A DNA stretch of 64,000 nucleotides from Candidatus Woesearchaeota archaeon (GTDB lineage: Archaea > Nanobdellota > Nanobdellia > Woesearchaeales > JAFGLG01). Position 1 is the first letter of the stretch, and every line of letters starts with the position of its first letter. Below the pieces are notes generated by a model. The model had not been told where the DNA came from. It did not search any database and saw only the letters and a list, made by a program, of their open reading frames with translations. The stretch is taken from assembly GCA_016928155.1 (NCBI GenBank), contig JAFGLG010000005.1:128451-192450 (forward strand), in the 5' to 3' direction. Positions 54,600 to 63,913 of the stretch are shown here, piece after piece. The position numbers were made by a program, and so were the translations under genes.

Positions 54600-55107
54600 A
54601 ATCCAGGAACTTCGTCTTCTCGATTATCAATGCAATAGCGATGACAAAAGGCACAGAGACAATGAGCCTTAACAGGAGGAACCTGAATCCGAGGAATGAG
54701 AGCTCGAATATCTCCTCCACAAACTTGAAAGTGGACCAGGCACCGATGAACAATGCGACATTCAGGAGCCTGGCACCTTTCTTCCTCATGGCAGCTGCCA
54801 AGGGAAAAGCCAGGTAAAGAGGTCCGAGCATGACAGTGCCAAGCATGAAGCTCAGGACAGCCCCTTTCACTCCAGAAGCCTTCCCCAGGCGCTTGACAAC
54901 AGCTTCCTTAGGGACCCATACCTCAAAAAGGCCCATCAGGATGAAAAATCCTGGGAGAAAATACAATATCATTAGAAGATGGCTGAAATCCGCCTCCAGA
55001 ATCATGCTCCTGTAAAAATCAGGCCACTTCAGCATTGTCACAAGCATGACTGCAATTATCATGGTCAGAATTGCCTTGTGATGGTGGTTCTTCATCCTAT
55101 GGATCAA
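54586..55107 (-). CDS. DUF318/ArsP-like permease, second half
   Basis: 173 residues with about five transmembrane helices. The core SGVKGAVLSFMLGTVMLGPLYLAFPLAAAMRKKGA parallels the segment PGLKGYVLAALLGAIVHIPEF of the neighbouring gene. Permeases of this family are normally one protein of about 320 residues with two such halves. Here the halves are separate genes with a 4-base overlap. A small-molecule export function is likely, substrate unknown. Confidence 0.75.
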   Translation of the reverse strand: MIHRMKNHHHKAILTMIIAVMLVTMLKWPDFYRSMILEADFSHLLMILYFLPGFFILMGLFEVWVPKEAVVKRLGKASGVKGAVLSFMLGTVMLGPLYLAFPLAAAMRKKGARLLNVALFIGAWSTFKFVEEIFELSFLGFRFLLLRLIVSVPFVIAIALIIEKTKFLDSIAS

Positions 55108-55583
55108 TATACCACCCCGATAATCGCACCTACTAATATAGCAGCCACGAGGCCAAGGCTGTTCCTCACAAGAGCGAAACGCCAGCCCATCTCCTTGATC
55201 TCTATAGGGAGACTGAAAGAGTGCACCATTATCAGGCTTGTTATCAGAACACCGATAAAACCAGGGTTGACACCGCTTGAAAGGAGCTGGCCTGCAATCG
55301 GGAATGTGATGAATTCTGGGATATGCACAATGGCACCCAGCAAAGCAGCGAGGACATAGCCCTTCAGGCCGGGATTGGCAGAAATTTCAGTAATAATGCC
55401 TTCATAAGAAAACAGCTTCTGGATGAACAATAGGACAAGTATCACTATTATCAGCAGAGGGAATATCTTCTGGAAAGATCTCCAGGCCAGGCGCAGTGAC
55501 TCATTTGTCTTATTATTATCACGCCTGAAGAAGCAAACAAGCACTGTAAAGACAACAATATTAAAAATTATCGGCACAATCAT
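55104..55583 (-). CDS. DUF318/ArsP-like permease, first half
   Basis: 159 residues with about four transmembrane helices (PIIFNIVVFTVLVCFF; IFPLLIIVILVLLFIQ; YVLAALLGAIVHIPEFITFP; GFIGVLITSLIMVHSF). ATG at 55583 is chosen over TTG at 55589. Split from its partner at 54586 by an ATGA overlap; the two probably make one transporter. Confidence 0.75.
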   Translation of the reverse strand: MIVPIIFNIVVFTVLVCFFRRDNNKTNESLRLAWRSFQKIFPLLIIVILVLLFIQKLFSYEGIITEISANPGLKGYVLAALLGAIVHIPEFITFPIAGQLLSSGVNPGFIGVLITSLIMVHSFSLPIEIKEMGWRFALVRNSLGLVAAILVGAIIGVVY

Positions 55584-55735
55584 CGTCAACTAAAACAAAT
55601 ATGTGTTTAAAAAGTTTATCTAATGCTCTGAGGAAGAGAAAGAGAGAAAAATAAAGCGAAAGAGAGAAAGAAATGAAGAGAAAGAGATAGAGAGAATAAT
55701 CCACATCTCCAAAACCAGATAAGCCAAAAACCGGA

Positions 55736-56446
55736 TCAGGACTTAAGCAGATAAGAAATGGTGTATCTCCTGTCAATGCTCAATACATCCTGCGGAACCC
55801 TGAATGAGGCCTTCATCTTATCCAAGACCACATTGAACACAACATAAGAACCTGTGATGCCCAAAGTGAATGCGAGGCGCTCAATGACAACAACAGGGAT
55901 AAGCATCAGCCACTGCTCAGGTGCCATAGGCACAGCATACATCCAGGCAGCGCTCCCGACTGCGTGGGCAGTGAAAGTCGATCCCAGGCTCTTCAGCAGA
56001 AGGTTGTCAGAATACCTCTTTGGGAGGATCTTGACAATGACTGGGATCCACCAGAACATCGCATAAAGCCATGCAGCCCTCCCTGTCGGGTTAGCGATGA
56101 ACAGAGCCATGCAGACAAGAGGGACAGCAATGCCGATGTATCTTCTCTTTGAACCAAAATATATCGCTGCAAATACCATGGGGGTCAGCCTAATCATGTT
56201 TATCAGGGTGAATGCCTTGCCGAATATCAGGTAATCGGCAATCTGCGCCCCAAGAACAGATATCGCACCAAAAACAGGGCCTAGAAAAGCTCCTGCAATA
56301 GGACCGAAAAACTGGAAAAGAGTGAAGTACTGGGCTTCTGATCCTATCACGCTTGAGAAATTGAGCCTGTTCGCAACAAACACCACTGCAATGAACAGCC
56401 CGAGGAATGCAATCCTTTTGACACTGAAGATCTCCTGAATTTTCAT
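55736..56446 (-). CDS. Multi-pass membrane protein, ECF S-component-like
   Basis: 236 residues with about six helices (IAFLGLFIAVVFVANRL; FFGPIAGAFLGPVFGAISVLG; IGIAVPLVCMALFIAN and others). Motifs such as RLTPMVFAAIYFG recall substrate-binding subunits of ECF transporters, but the match is weak. ATG at 56446 is preferred because a TATA box (TTTTTATATGATG, reverse strand) lies about 25 bases upstream; an earlier ATG exists at 56491. The final 155 bases toward the permease hold a purine-rich tract at 55629-55697. Confidence 0.55.
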   Translation of the reverse strand: MKIQEIFSVKRIAFLGLFIAVVFVANRLNFSSVIGSEAQYFTLFQFFGPIAGAFLGPVFGAISVLGAQIADYLIFGKAFTLINMIRLTPMVFAAIYFGSKRRYIGIAVPLVCMALFIANPTGRAAWLYAMFWWIPVIVKILPKRYSDNLLLKSLGSTFTAHAVGSAAWMYAVPMAPEQWLMLIPVVVIERLAFTLGITGSYVVFNVVLDKMKASFRVPQDVLSIDRRYTISYLLKS

Positions 56447-56547
56447 GATACAAGTGAATCTTAAGGCATCATATAAAAAGTTTTCTGGCATTAAACAGCA
56501 TGATCATGAGTAGAATTTGTATTCCTGCAGTGATGAATCTTATCAAT

Positions 56548-56706
56548 TCACTTTGTGTGCGACTTCCTGAACTTCTTCTCTAATTCAGGAGGGAACTCAT
56601 TCAGGATAAGACCGCACTCCCTGCATACCAGCTCATCATCCTTCTTGCTGTAAGCCACATCAGGGCTGCCGCAATCAGGGCATTCCTTAAGATCTGAAAG
56701 CTTCAT
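56548..56706 (-). CDS. Small TFIIB-type zinc-ribbon protein
   Basis: 52 residues: ECPDCGSPDVAYSKKDDELVCRECGLILNEF, the N-terminal zinc ribbon of transcription factor B (C-x2-C ... C-x2-C) with no cyclin repeats. The tail is basic (ELEKKFRKSHTK). A TATA element (AATATTTATATTG, reverse strand, about 56726-56738) lies 20-30 bases upstream. It could modulate transcription initiation; unproven. Confidence 0.78.
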   Translation of the reverse strand: MKLSDLKECPDCGSPDVAYSKKDDELVCRECGLILNEFPPELEKKFRKSHTK

Positions 56707-56810
56707 ATCAGGCCAGAAATCGGATTGTCAATATAAATATTTTGCTGTGAGAGCCCTGAACAATTAAGGATGTGCTAGAAATGTGAGAATGAGCTATTCC
56801 AGACAGGAAG

Positions 56811-58934
56811 TTATTTTGCTGTTTTTCTTGCTTCGATTATCTGATCAAGGATCTTCTGCCTGCCTCTCCACTCAAGGGCCTGCTCGAGGACTTCGCTCAG
56901 TGTGTCAACAGGTATGATCGTTATTTTCTTCAGCGTCTCTGCTTCAAGCACAATATCCTTCATATTGGACCTTGGCACAATCACATTCCTGATGCCTGCC
57001 TCAGCAACTGCCTCAACCTTGGATGAGACACCCCCGACAGGAAGGACTTCCCCCCTCACAGAAAGGGAGCCTGTCATCGCAAAATTCTGCTTCACAGGGA
57101 TCCCCTTAAGGGCGCTGATCACTGCTGTGGCGACAGCTATAGATGCAGAATCCCCTTCAACACCCTCATAGGTCTGGAGGAACTGGACATATATATCATA
57201 CTTGCCCTTGATGTCCTCGCCGAAATACCTCTTCACGATAGCAGAGACATTCTTCACAGCCTCCTTTGCAATTGTCCCCAGCTTGCCGGTCGCAATGAAC
57301 TGGTTCTCCTTGCCGCCGAAAGTCACCTGGGCCTCGATAGGGAGTATTATCCCAGACAGGGCGCTTCCGCTTCCCATGACAGCCAGTCCGTTAACCCTCC
57401 CGACTGTCCTGCCTCTTATCTTGATGACCTCATAATCCTTCTTGCGCTCTATGTACTTGTCAGCTATCTGCTGTTCGAGCGTCCTGGCAATCTTCAAAGC
57501 TTCCAGGATATGCTTCCTCTCGACAATCTGGGCATTCTTCTCAACAGCCAGGTCACCTGCAGCCCTGACCAACCCACCGAGCTCTCTCAGCCTCAATGTG
57601 AGATGCCCTTTCCTGTTAGCCATCTTCCTCGCCTCATTGAGTATCTGCGAGACAGCCTCTCTCGAGAAATGAGGTATCTTCTTGTCCTTGTCGACCTCCT
57701 GGGCAACAAAGACTGCAATCTTCCTCCTGTTCTCAGGCGTATCAGGAAGCGTCTCATTCATGTAGACCTCATAGCCATAGCCCCTTATCCTTGACCTGAG
57801 CGCAGGGTGCATATGCTTGACTGTCTCAAGATTTCCTGCTGCGACAAGGATGAACCTGCACGGCACAGGCTCTGTCCTGACCATGGCGCCTGCACTGCGC
57901 TCGCTCTGCCCGGTTATCGAATATTTCCCCTCCTGCAGGGAGGTCAGCAGCTCCTGCTGGGTATGAGGCTGGAGAGTCGCTATCTCATCTATGAAAAGGA
58001 CACCCATGTGGGCCTTATGTATCATCCCGGCGACAACCCTCTCATGCGCAGGAGTCCCGAGACCGCCGCTCTGGAAAGGATCGTGGAGAACATCTCCGAG
58101 CAGGGCTCCGGCATGAGCGCCAGTGGCATCCATGAAAGGGGCCTGCTCCTTATTGAAATTATCCACAATGACTTTAGGGACAAGAGTCTTGGTGTTCATC
58201 TTCTTGCCGATGTTCATTATCATTATTATGCCGATGAGGAACATCATGGAGGCGATGAGAGAAGCGGCATAGACGACATCAGGGAGATATCCTGTACGCC
58301 ATGCCCACCAGGGAAGCAGTGAGAACACAACCAAGAGAACAAAAAGGATCACGTTCTGGTTGCGCATGAGCCCCATCGATGAATACCTTGCCTGATTGAC
58401 AATCTCCCTGCCCTGGCCAGCAGCGACAGTCCTTATCAAAGGCTGGTTCTCATCATTGGGATTCGGGAAGGAGACTATGTCCATGAGCTTCTCCTTGGGA
58501 AGCAGCTCTGCGAGGGCCAAACCAAGCATGCTCTTCCCTGTCCCAGGCTCGCCTATAAGAAGGACATGCCTCCTCTGGTTTGCGACCTTCTTTATGACCC
58601 TGACAGCCTCATCCTGGCCGATCACCTGGCCTATCATGGTCTTGGAAAGCTCAATATCCTTGGTTGTCTGGAACTCAATGCCTAGGTCAGACTCATCCAC
58701 AATCTCATACACCTTGCCATCCTGCGGCAGTGCCTTGTCAGATGCAGCACCCTTGGAAACAACATTCTTGGATTTGGGATCCTTGAACTTACCACCCTTG
58801 GACTTTCCATCCTTGGGCTTACTATCCTTGGTTTTGACATTCCTGGATCCCTGCTTTGCCTTACGGACTGAAGATTTTACAGGCTTCCTTGAGACATTCT
58901 TAGAATCCTTTCCCTTGACAATTTTGCCTGCCAT
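56811..58934 (-). CDS. lonB: Archaeal membrane-bound Lon protease (LonB)
   Basis: 707 residues. An unusual 70-residue lysine/serine-rich N-terminal extension (VKGKDSKNVSRKP and KDSK-type repeats) precedes the AAA+ domain (Walker A LLIGEPGTGKSMLG, Walker B GVLFIDEIATL). Two transmembrane helices (ILFVLLVVFSLLPWWAW; YAASLIASMMFLIGIIMIMN) sit inside the ATPase domain as in other archaeal LonB. The protease has catalytic Ser in EGDSASIAVA and Lys in GGVSSKVEAV. It degrades membrane and soluble proteins. TATA-like ATTTTTAAATTTTA lies at 58956-58969. Confidence 0.95.
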   Translation of the reverse strand: MAGKIVKGKDSKNVSRKPVKSSVRKAKQGSRNVKTKDSKPKDGKSKGGKFKDPKSKNVVSKGAASDKALPQDGKVYEIVDESDLGIEFQTTKDIELSKTMIGQVIGQDEAVRVIKKVANQRRHVLLIGEPGTGKSMLGLALAELLPKEKLMDIVSFPNPNDENQPLIRTVAAGQGREIVNQARYSSMGLMRNQNVILFVLLVVFSLLPWWAWRTGYLPDVVYAASLIASMMFLIGIIMIMNIGKKMNTKTLVPKVIVDNFNKEQAPFMDATGAHAGALLGDVLHDPFQSGGLGTPAHERVVAGMIHKAHMGVLFIDEIATLQPHTQQELLTSLQEGKYSITGQSERSAGAMVRTEPVPCRFILVAAGNLETVKHMHPALRSRIRGYGYEVYMNETLPDTPENRRKIAVFVAQEVDKDKKIPHFSREAVSQILNEARKMANRKGHLTLRLRELGGLVRAAGDLAVEKNAQIVERKHILEALKIARTLEQQIADKYIERKKDYEVIKIRGRTVGRVNGLAVMGSGSALSGIILPIEAQVTFGGKENQFIATGKLGTIAKEAVKNVSAIVKRYFGEDIKGKYDIYVQFLQTYEGVEGDSASIAVATAVISALKGIPVKQNFAMTGSLSVRGEVLPVGGVSSKVEAVAEAGIRNVIVPRSNMKDIVLEAETLKKITIIPVDTLSEVLEQALEWRGRQKILDQIIEARKTAK

Positions 58935-59079
58935 CACCCTGCGAACGAGAGGTGCATTTTTAAATTTTATGCAGAATAAGTCAAGAGAACAGCGAAAAAA
59001 CAGAGCAAAAATGCAATATTTCCGGGTTTTCCTGAAAAACGTTTATATTGCAGGATAACCCCCATATTCCGGGATTGAT

Positions 59080-59430
59080 ATGGATGAGAAACTGCTGCTG
59101 AAAGGTGCATTGATCGGAAGCATCATAGGACTTATAGGGCTGCTTGTGACAGGAGCCACAAGCGAGAGCATAAAGGACTATGAAAACAAGGAAATGCTGG
59201 ATTATGGAAGCGAAATGAGAGCAGAAGGAGTCATAGATTCAATAAGCTCAAACGGCAACATGAGCTTCATAACACTCAAAAGAGAGACTGAACTCGGGAT
59301 AATACTGTTTGACAGCTATCCCCTGCCATTAGAAAAAGGGGACAGGATCGAGATAAGGGGCACATTGGATGAATACAATGGCGAAGATGAGCTGATAGCG
59401 AGCGAGATAAGGCTGATATCAAGGCAGTAA
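59080..59430 (+). CDS. Membrane-anchored OB-fold protein
   Basis: 116 residues: N-terminal transmembrane helix (LIGSIIGLIGLLVTGA), a short linker, then an OB fold (GVIDSISSNGNMSFITLKR, IILFDSYPLPLEKGDRIEIRG, DELIASEIRLIS). OB folds bind nucleic acid or oligosaccharide; the ligand is unknown. A TATA-like GTTTATATTG lies at 59041-59050 before the ATG, which faces away from lonB. Confidence 0.7.
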   Translation: MDEKLLLKGALIGSIIGLIGLLVTGATSESIKDYENKEMLDYGSEMRAEGVIDSISSNGNMSFITLKRETELGIILFDSYPLPLEKGDRIEIRGTLDEYNGEDELIASEIRLISRQ

Positions 59431-59484
59431 CATCAGCATAATCAGGCAACAAACTATATAAATAAACATATCTCAACATGAACC

Positions 59485-60666
59485 ATGAACCCGCAGCACA
59501 GAAAGACAGAGCATAAGTTATCAATGCCCATAATCTCTCTCTTGATATTCTTCTCACTGGCAATTCAGGCATCCGGCGGGATCTCAATACAGTATGAATG
59601 CTATGAAAACAGGTGCACAGCCAATGATTTCATAAAATGGGAAGTGAATTTCGTCAATGATGCTGAAGTCGGATTCACCATCAAGAGCATCCAGCTCGTG
59701 AACTCTAAGGATGCAGTTATTGCGCAGAAGATAGGAATAAACAGATTCCTGAATCCCGAGGAAAGCATATTATCATCATTCTCAGGCACAGTGCCTGCGC
59801 CAGACCAGGGCGACAAAGTGCTCTACAAGCCCTGCCTAGTCATAGAGATAGACGAGACAGAGAGCACCCTCTGCGCGCCAGAATACCTCAACCTCACTGT
59901 CGAGGAATTCGAAGGGGAATGCATGCTCGACACTGACTGCGAATATGGGTATGAATGCGTGGACAATACCTGCCAGGCAAGCGGGTGCGGATACTGCCAG
60001 TATTATCTCAATGGAAAATGCTTCGAATATGACTGCTGCAAGGATTCAGAATGCCTTTATGATGAGGTATGCGATGAGCACAGATGCCAGAAGCTGTCCT
60101 GCGGCACACTGGAACACCCGGAAGACCACGGATGCGTATCAGGATGCAGGACTGATGAATACCTGTCAAACGGCGAGTGCGTCAGGCTCGAATGCAGCTA
60201 TGACGAGAGGGCAGAGAACCATTTCTGCATGCCCCTGAACTGCGGCGATGATGAGTATGCGAGCAACCATGAGTGCATCAAGCTGCAATGCGCGCCGGAT
60301 GAGTATGCATCAGGGCACAGATGCATCAAGCTGCAATGCGCAGACGATGAGCTTGCGACAGAAGGAGGATGCGTCAAGCTCCAATGCGATGATGACGAGT
60401 ATGTGTTCAATCACGAGTGCAAGAAGCTCATATGCGCATATGATGAATTCATATCAAACCACAAATGCGTGAAGCTGAACTGCGCAGAGGATGAGAAAGC
60501 AGAGCATCACACATGCGTCAAGCTCAACTGCGGAGCCCTCCAGAAAACAGTGAACCACCAGTGCACAGGCGGCGGCCTGCTGGTCTTTGTGCTGCTCGGC
60601 CTGTTCATAGGGGCTGTCCTGATAATATTCGTGGCATTCCTTCTCTCAAACATGAGCAGGGTCTGA
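59485..60666 (+). CDS. Surface protein with a 16-residue cysteine repeat
   Basis: 393 residues with an N-terminal hydrophobic segment, a beta-rich exterior domain (about 35-140), a cysteine-knot region and then about eight tandem copies of a 16-residue unit with the pattern C-x2-D-E-x4-H-x-C-x-K-L (for example CAEDEKAEHHTCVKLN). One C-terminal transmembrane helix follows (LLVFVLLGLFIGAVLIIFVAFLL). It is a paralogue of the protein at 61743. TATA box ACTATATAAATA at 59453-59464. The regular Cys/His pattern may bind metal ions. Confidence 0.75.
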   Translation: MNPQHRKTEHKLSMPIISLLIFFSLAIQASGGISIQYECYENRCTANDFIKWEVNFVNDAEVGFTIKSIQLVNSKDAVIAQKIGINRFLNPEESILSSFSGTVPAPDQGDKVLYKPCLVIEIDETESTLCAPEYLNLTVEEFEGECMLDTDCEYGYECVDNTCQASGCGYCQYYLNGKCFEYDCCKDSECLYDEVCDEHRCQKLSCGTLEHPEDHGCVSGCRTDEYLSNGECVRLECSYDERAENHFCMPLNCGDDEYASNHECIKLQCAPDEYASGHRCIKLQCADDELATEGGCVKLQCDDDEYVFNHECKKLICAYDEFISNHKCVKLNCAEDEKAEHHTCVKLNCGALQKTVNHQCTGGGLLVFVLLGLFIGAVLIIFVAFLLSNMSRV

Positions 60667-60669
60667 TCC

Positions 60670-61746
60670 CTAAGTCCTTACGACCGCACTGCTGCCGGAA
60701 AGCCTGTCTGCGAAACCTGCCCCTGCATAATACCCCCTTCTTGAATATACATCGAACAATGTGTCGAATAAGGTGCGCCTGGTCTCAAACCTCCTGAACT
60801 CGACAGTCAGGTTCAGCTCTGCCCCCAAATAATCCGCCACATCCTCCTTATAGCCGAGCTGGTCGACAAGGCCAAGCTCAAGAGCCTGCTTGCCGATATA
60901 GAATTTTGCTGATGAAATCTCACTGATCTGATCATCGCTCAGCTGCCTCTTCTCTGCGACATCATCAAGGAACATAGCATGTATCATGTCAATCGCATCC
61001 TGGAGATAAAACCTCTCATTGTCCCCAAGCTTCCTGAAAGGCACTCCAGCATCCTTATATTCACCAGAGACAAGCCTCTCATAGCTCACATTATATCTCT
61101 CCATGAGCCCGGAGAACTCGAGATATGAAGAGATGACACCCACACTCCCTGTTATTGACATAGGGGAACAGATTATATGGTCAGCTGCAGAGGCGATCCA
61201 GTAAGCGCCTGAGGTCCCAGACTCCCTGATCCATGCCACAGTAGGCTTCCCTACAGACTCCACTGCCCTGACGATTTCTTCAGAGGCGACAGCGCCTCCT
61301 CCAGGAGAATTAATCTCAAACACAATTGCCTTGATCGTGTCATCCTCATCCGCGTCTTCGATATGCCTGATGACATCATCAGACAGGACAGTGCTCTCGT
61401 CAAGGAAACCCCCGTCGCTGGTCGCGATGACCCCCTTTATCGGGATGAGCGCGACATTACCCTCACGATCCGGCACAGAGAACATCTGGATGCAGCTTGA
61501 CAGCATGAAACTGAATGCTGAAAGCAGTATGATGACCAACAAAACAGTGCCCCACTTCCGGGAATTAGCCCCGGACCTGACATCCTTCACAGCAGGCGCA
61601 GGCCTGTATTCCTCGGGTATATCCTTATAAGGATCCTCTACAGATTTGACCTCTTGATTAGCGTCAGACTTTACCTGTGACTTAACAACAGATCCAACCT
61701 CAGACTTATCTGCAGGCTTTAGTTTCCGGACATTCTGTTTCTTCAT
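60670..61746 (-). CDS. sppA: Signal peptide peptidase SppA
   Basis: 358 residues. A cytosolic basic N-terminus and one transmembrane helix (WGTVLLVIILLSAFSFMLS) precede the peptidase. The catalytic serine is in SGTSGAYWIAS and the general-base lysine in VSGEYKDAGVPF. SppA cleaves leftover signal peptides in the membrane. Its ATG overlaps the stop of the cysteine-repeat gene by 4 bases. Confidence 0.92.
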   Translation of the reverse strand: MKKQNVRKLKPADKSEVGSVVKSQVKSDANQEVKSVEDPYKDIPEEYRPAPAVKDVRSGANSRKWGTVLLVIILLSAFSFMLSSCIQMFSVPDREGNVALIPIKGVIATSDGGFLDESTVLSDDVIRHIEDADEDDTIKAIVFEINSPGGGAVASEEIVRAVESVGKPTVAWIRESGTSGAYWIASAADHIICSPMSITGSVGVISSYLEFSGLMERYNVSYERLVSGEYKDAGVPFRKLGDNERFYLQDAIDMIHAMFLDDVAEKRQLSDDQISEISSAKFYIGKQALELGLVDQLGYKEDVADYLGAELNLTVEFRRFETRRTLFDTLFDVYSRRGYYAGAGFADRLSGSSAVVRT

Positions 61747-62816
61747 AATTTCTCACCTGATTTCAGATCATATCTGCATTTATAACAGAAAGAATCCCTC
61801 GGCCCGAGCACAGCGCCGCATTTCGGGCAGTGCCTCTGATGACGATAGAGATCATTCTTCCTCTTATGATTAATCAATATGAAAGGGGATATGACGACAA
61901 CCAATACAATTAGGGCCAAAAAGGCAATCCTGAAATAATCTGTCCTGCATGACCCGTCTTCAGCCTTCTGGAAAAAATGGCACAGCACATCTACACATTC
62001 ATGGTCCTTTATGACCTGTCTCTTTCCGCAGTACAGTTTTATGCACCTGTGGTCCACGGCCTTCTCATCGTCAGCGCAGTTGAGCTTTATGCAGAAGAAA
62101 CCTGACTTATATTCATCAGGGGTGCATTCCATATCGACACAATGATGGTCCATTATGACCTCATTATCTCTGCAGACAAGGGGGGTGCAGGTGTTGTTGA
62201 TGCATGTGGACGCATCATTGCACATCCCCGGGGTGCAGCACTCAAAGTCATGGCAGGAATGGTTCCTTGGAAACTGGCATTCGGAGCAGTTCAGCTTCGT
62301 GCAGCGGGTATTGATGCATACCTCATCATCCCCGCAATACAGGGTACCCGGACAATAATTGGCCGGCTTGACAGGCAGGGTGTAGTTGTCATCATAGCAG
62401 AACTCAAGATTCTTATCGATGAACTCTGACCTGTTGACCTCGTACCCGAGAGCCCACCAGTCATCATAATCGACTTTCCTGGTGAAGCAGATATTGTAAA
62501 CCACCTCATTGTCTGTATTAGGTGCAGGCAGGACTGAAGTGAAGTTGAGAGTCCTTGTCTCGCTGGGCGCAATCTCGAAGATATCCTCATAATGGGCTAT
62601 CGATGACCCAGAAGGTGTCTTAAGGTTTATCTTATACAGGGCCAGGACCTTCCCGCCGTGATTCTTGTAAGTGAATATCCAGGTTATCTGATGGCCCTGC
62701 CTGCAGTCATCATCTTCGCAGACATAATCCATCTGATAGTCATAAGCAGCCAGCGCAGAGACAGACATAAGCATGAACATAATAGCTGCCAAAGAAAAGA
62801 ACTTAAGCCCTCTCAT
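61743..62816 (-). CDS. Cysteine-repeat membrane protein with cytosolic zinc ribbon
   Basis: 357 residues: signal peptide, beta-rich exterior domain, then C-x2-D-E-type cysteine repeats like those at 59485 (CTPDEYKSGFFCIKLN, CADDEKAVDHRCIKLY), one transmembrane helix (IAFLALIVLVVVISPFILI) and a C-terminal zinc ribbon HCPKCGAVLGPRDSFCYKC. The topology, exterior repeats plus an interior zinc ribbon, suggests a sensor. It is the second gene of an RDD-cysteine repeat-SppA operon with 4-base overlaps. Confidence 0.78.
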   Translation of the reverse strand: MRGLKFFSLAAIMFMLMSVSALAAYDYQMDYVCEDDDCRQGHQITWIFTYKNHGGKVLALYKINLKTPSGSSIAHYEDIFEIAPSETRTLNFTSVLPAPNTDNEVVYNICFTRKVDYDDWWALGYEVNRSEFIDKNLEFCYDDNYTLPVKPANYCPGTLYCGDDEVCINTRCTKLNCSECQFPRNHSCHDFECCTPGMCNDASTCINNTCTPLVCRDNEVIMDHHCVDMECTPDEYKSGFFCIKLNCADDEKAVDHRCIKLYCGKRQVIKDHECVDVLCHFFQKAEDGSCRTDYFRIAFLALIVLVVVISPFILINHKRKNDLYRHQRHCPKCGAVLGPRDSFCYKCRYDLKSGEKL

Positions 62817-63292
62817 AATCTCCCTCCTAGCTCGACTGTCTGGGTCCTTGACATCATCTCGCAGAGTCTCGTCTTCTTCAAGATAAGATGGAGCGGGTCA
62901 AATATCCAGAGGAAAAATATCGGGAAAACCGGTATGAGGAAGATGTTCCTGATGAAAACCTGCCAGGCAGTAAGCGGGGCATTTTCCAGAGAAATGACCC
63001 TGAGCCCGAACAGCATCTGGCCGACAGTCTGACCAAGCTTAAACTGGAGGATGAATGCATAAATGAAAAAGAAAAGGAAGATGAGCATCCCTATCATCAG
63101 AAGGACAGGATCAAGGGTCATGCTCTTCACTGCAGCAAATGACCTGTCAGGAATCCTTTCTGTCAGCATTGATCTGAAGGGAGTTGTGAAGAATATGTCA
63201 ACAATGAAGATATCTGCCACAAAAGCCAGCAATCTCCTGAAAATGCCAGCCGACACTGGACCGGCTGAACCAACCTCTTTTTCAACTTCCAT
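62813..63292 (-). CDS. RDD-family membrane protein
   Basis: 159 residues with three or four transmembrane helices and the RDD signature: RRLLAFVADIFIVDIFFT near the N-terminus and KLGQTVGQMLFGLRVISL later. The RDD family is poorly characterised; some members are sodium/proton antiporters. ATG at 63292 is chosen over 63295. It heads the operon that continues with the cysteine-repeat protein and SppA. Confidence 0.82.
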   Translation of the reverse strand: MEVEKEVGSAGPVSAGIFRRLLAFVADIFIVDIFFTTPFRSMLTERIPDRSFAAVKSMTLDPVLLMIGMLIFLFFFIYAFILQFKLGQTVGQMLFGLRVISLENAPLTAWQVFIRNIFLIPVFPIFFLWIFDPLHLILKKTRLCEMMSRTQTVELGGRL

Positions 63293-63405
63293 CACCCAAA
63301 AAAAAGCTGATGTATATTTAAGTTTTATTGAAAAGAGCCTTAAACCGGCCCTAAAAGGCCTTATTTGGCAAAAATTTTTAAATAAACCGAATTTCTAGGC
63401 TATCC

Positions 63406-63750
63406 ATGAGCCGAAAAAAGGAAGAACAGGCAAGGCAGGAACAGATTGAGTCAGAAATCAGGAGAATAAAGCTTCCGAAAAGCCCTGAGACCTTCGGCAT
63501 TGTAGAGCAGAGGCTTGGAGGCAGCAGGATGAAGGTGCGCTGCCTGGATGGCAAGGACAGGGTCTGCAGGATACCAGGAAGGCTCAAGAGAAAGCTATGG
63601 GTGCGAGAAGGTGACCTCATAATAGTAGAACCCTGGGAATTCTCAGCAGATGACAAAGGGGATGTCATATTCAAGTACAGGAATACCCAGATAGATTTCC
63701 TGAAGAAGAAAGGATATCTGAACAAACTAGCAGAGTTTGAAGAGTTCTGA
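63406..63750 (+). CDS. Translation initiation factor aIF1A
   Basis: 114 residues: a short basic N-terminus, then the S1/OB fold FGIVEQRLGGSRMKVRCLDG, CRIPGRLKRKLWVREGDLI, and PWEFSADDKGDVIFKY, followed by a helical tail. It binds the small ribosomal subunit A site region during initiation. A TATA box (ATTTTTAAATAAA, 63374-63386) lies about 25 bases before the ATG (leaderless). Confidence 0.96.
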   Translation: MSRKKEEQARQEQIESEIRRIKLPKSPETFGIVEQRLGGSRMKVRCLDGKDRVCRIPGRLKRKLWVREGDLIIVEPWEFSADDKGDVIFKYRNTQIDFLKKKGYLNKLAEFEEF

Positions 63751-63913
63751 GATAGATAAACAGGCAATCAGTTCTGGCATGATAGAACATACAATTATCA
63801 AAAGAGAAACTCAGTCTGACCATAATCTGATCAGAAATCATAGGTATGCTGCCCGACATATCCTGAGAATATCCTGACAAGAAACCTGCATCCAAAGCCA
63901 GCTGACAACAGGC

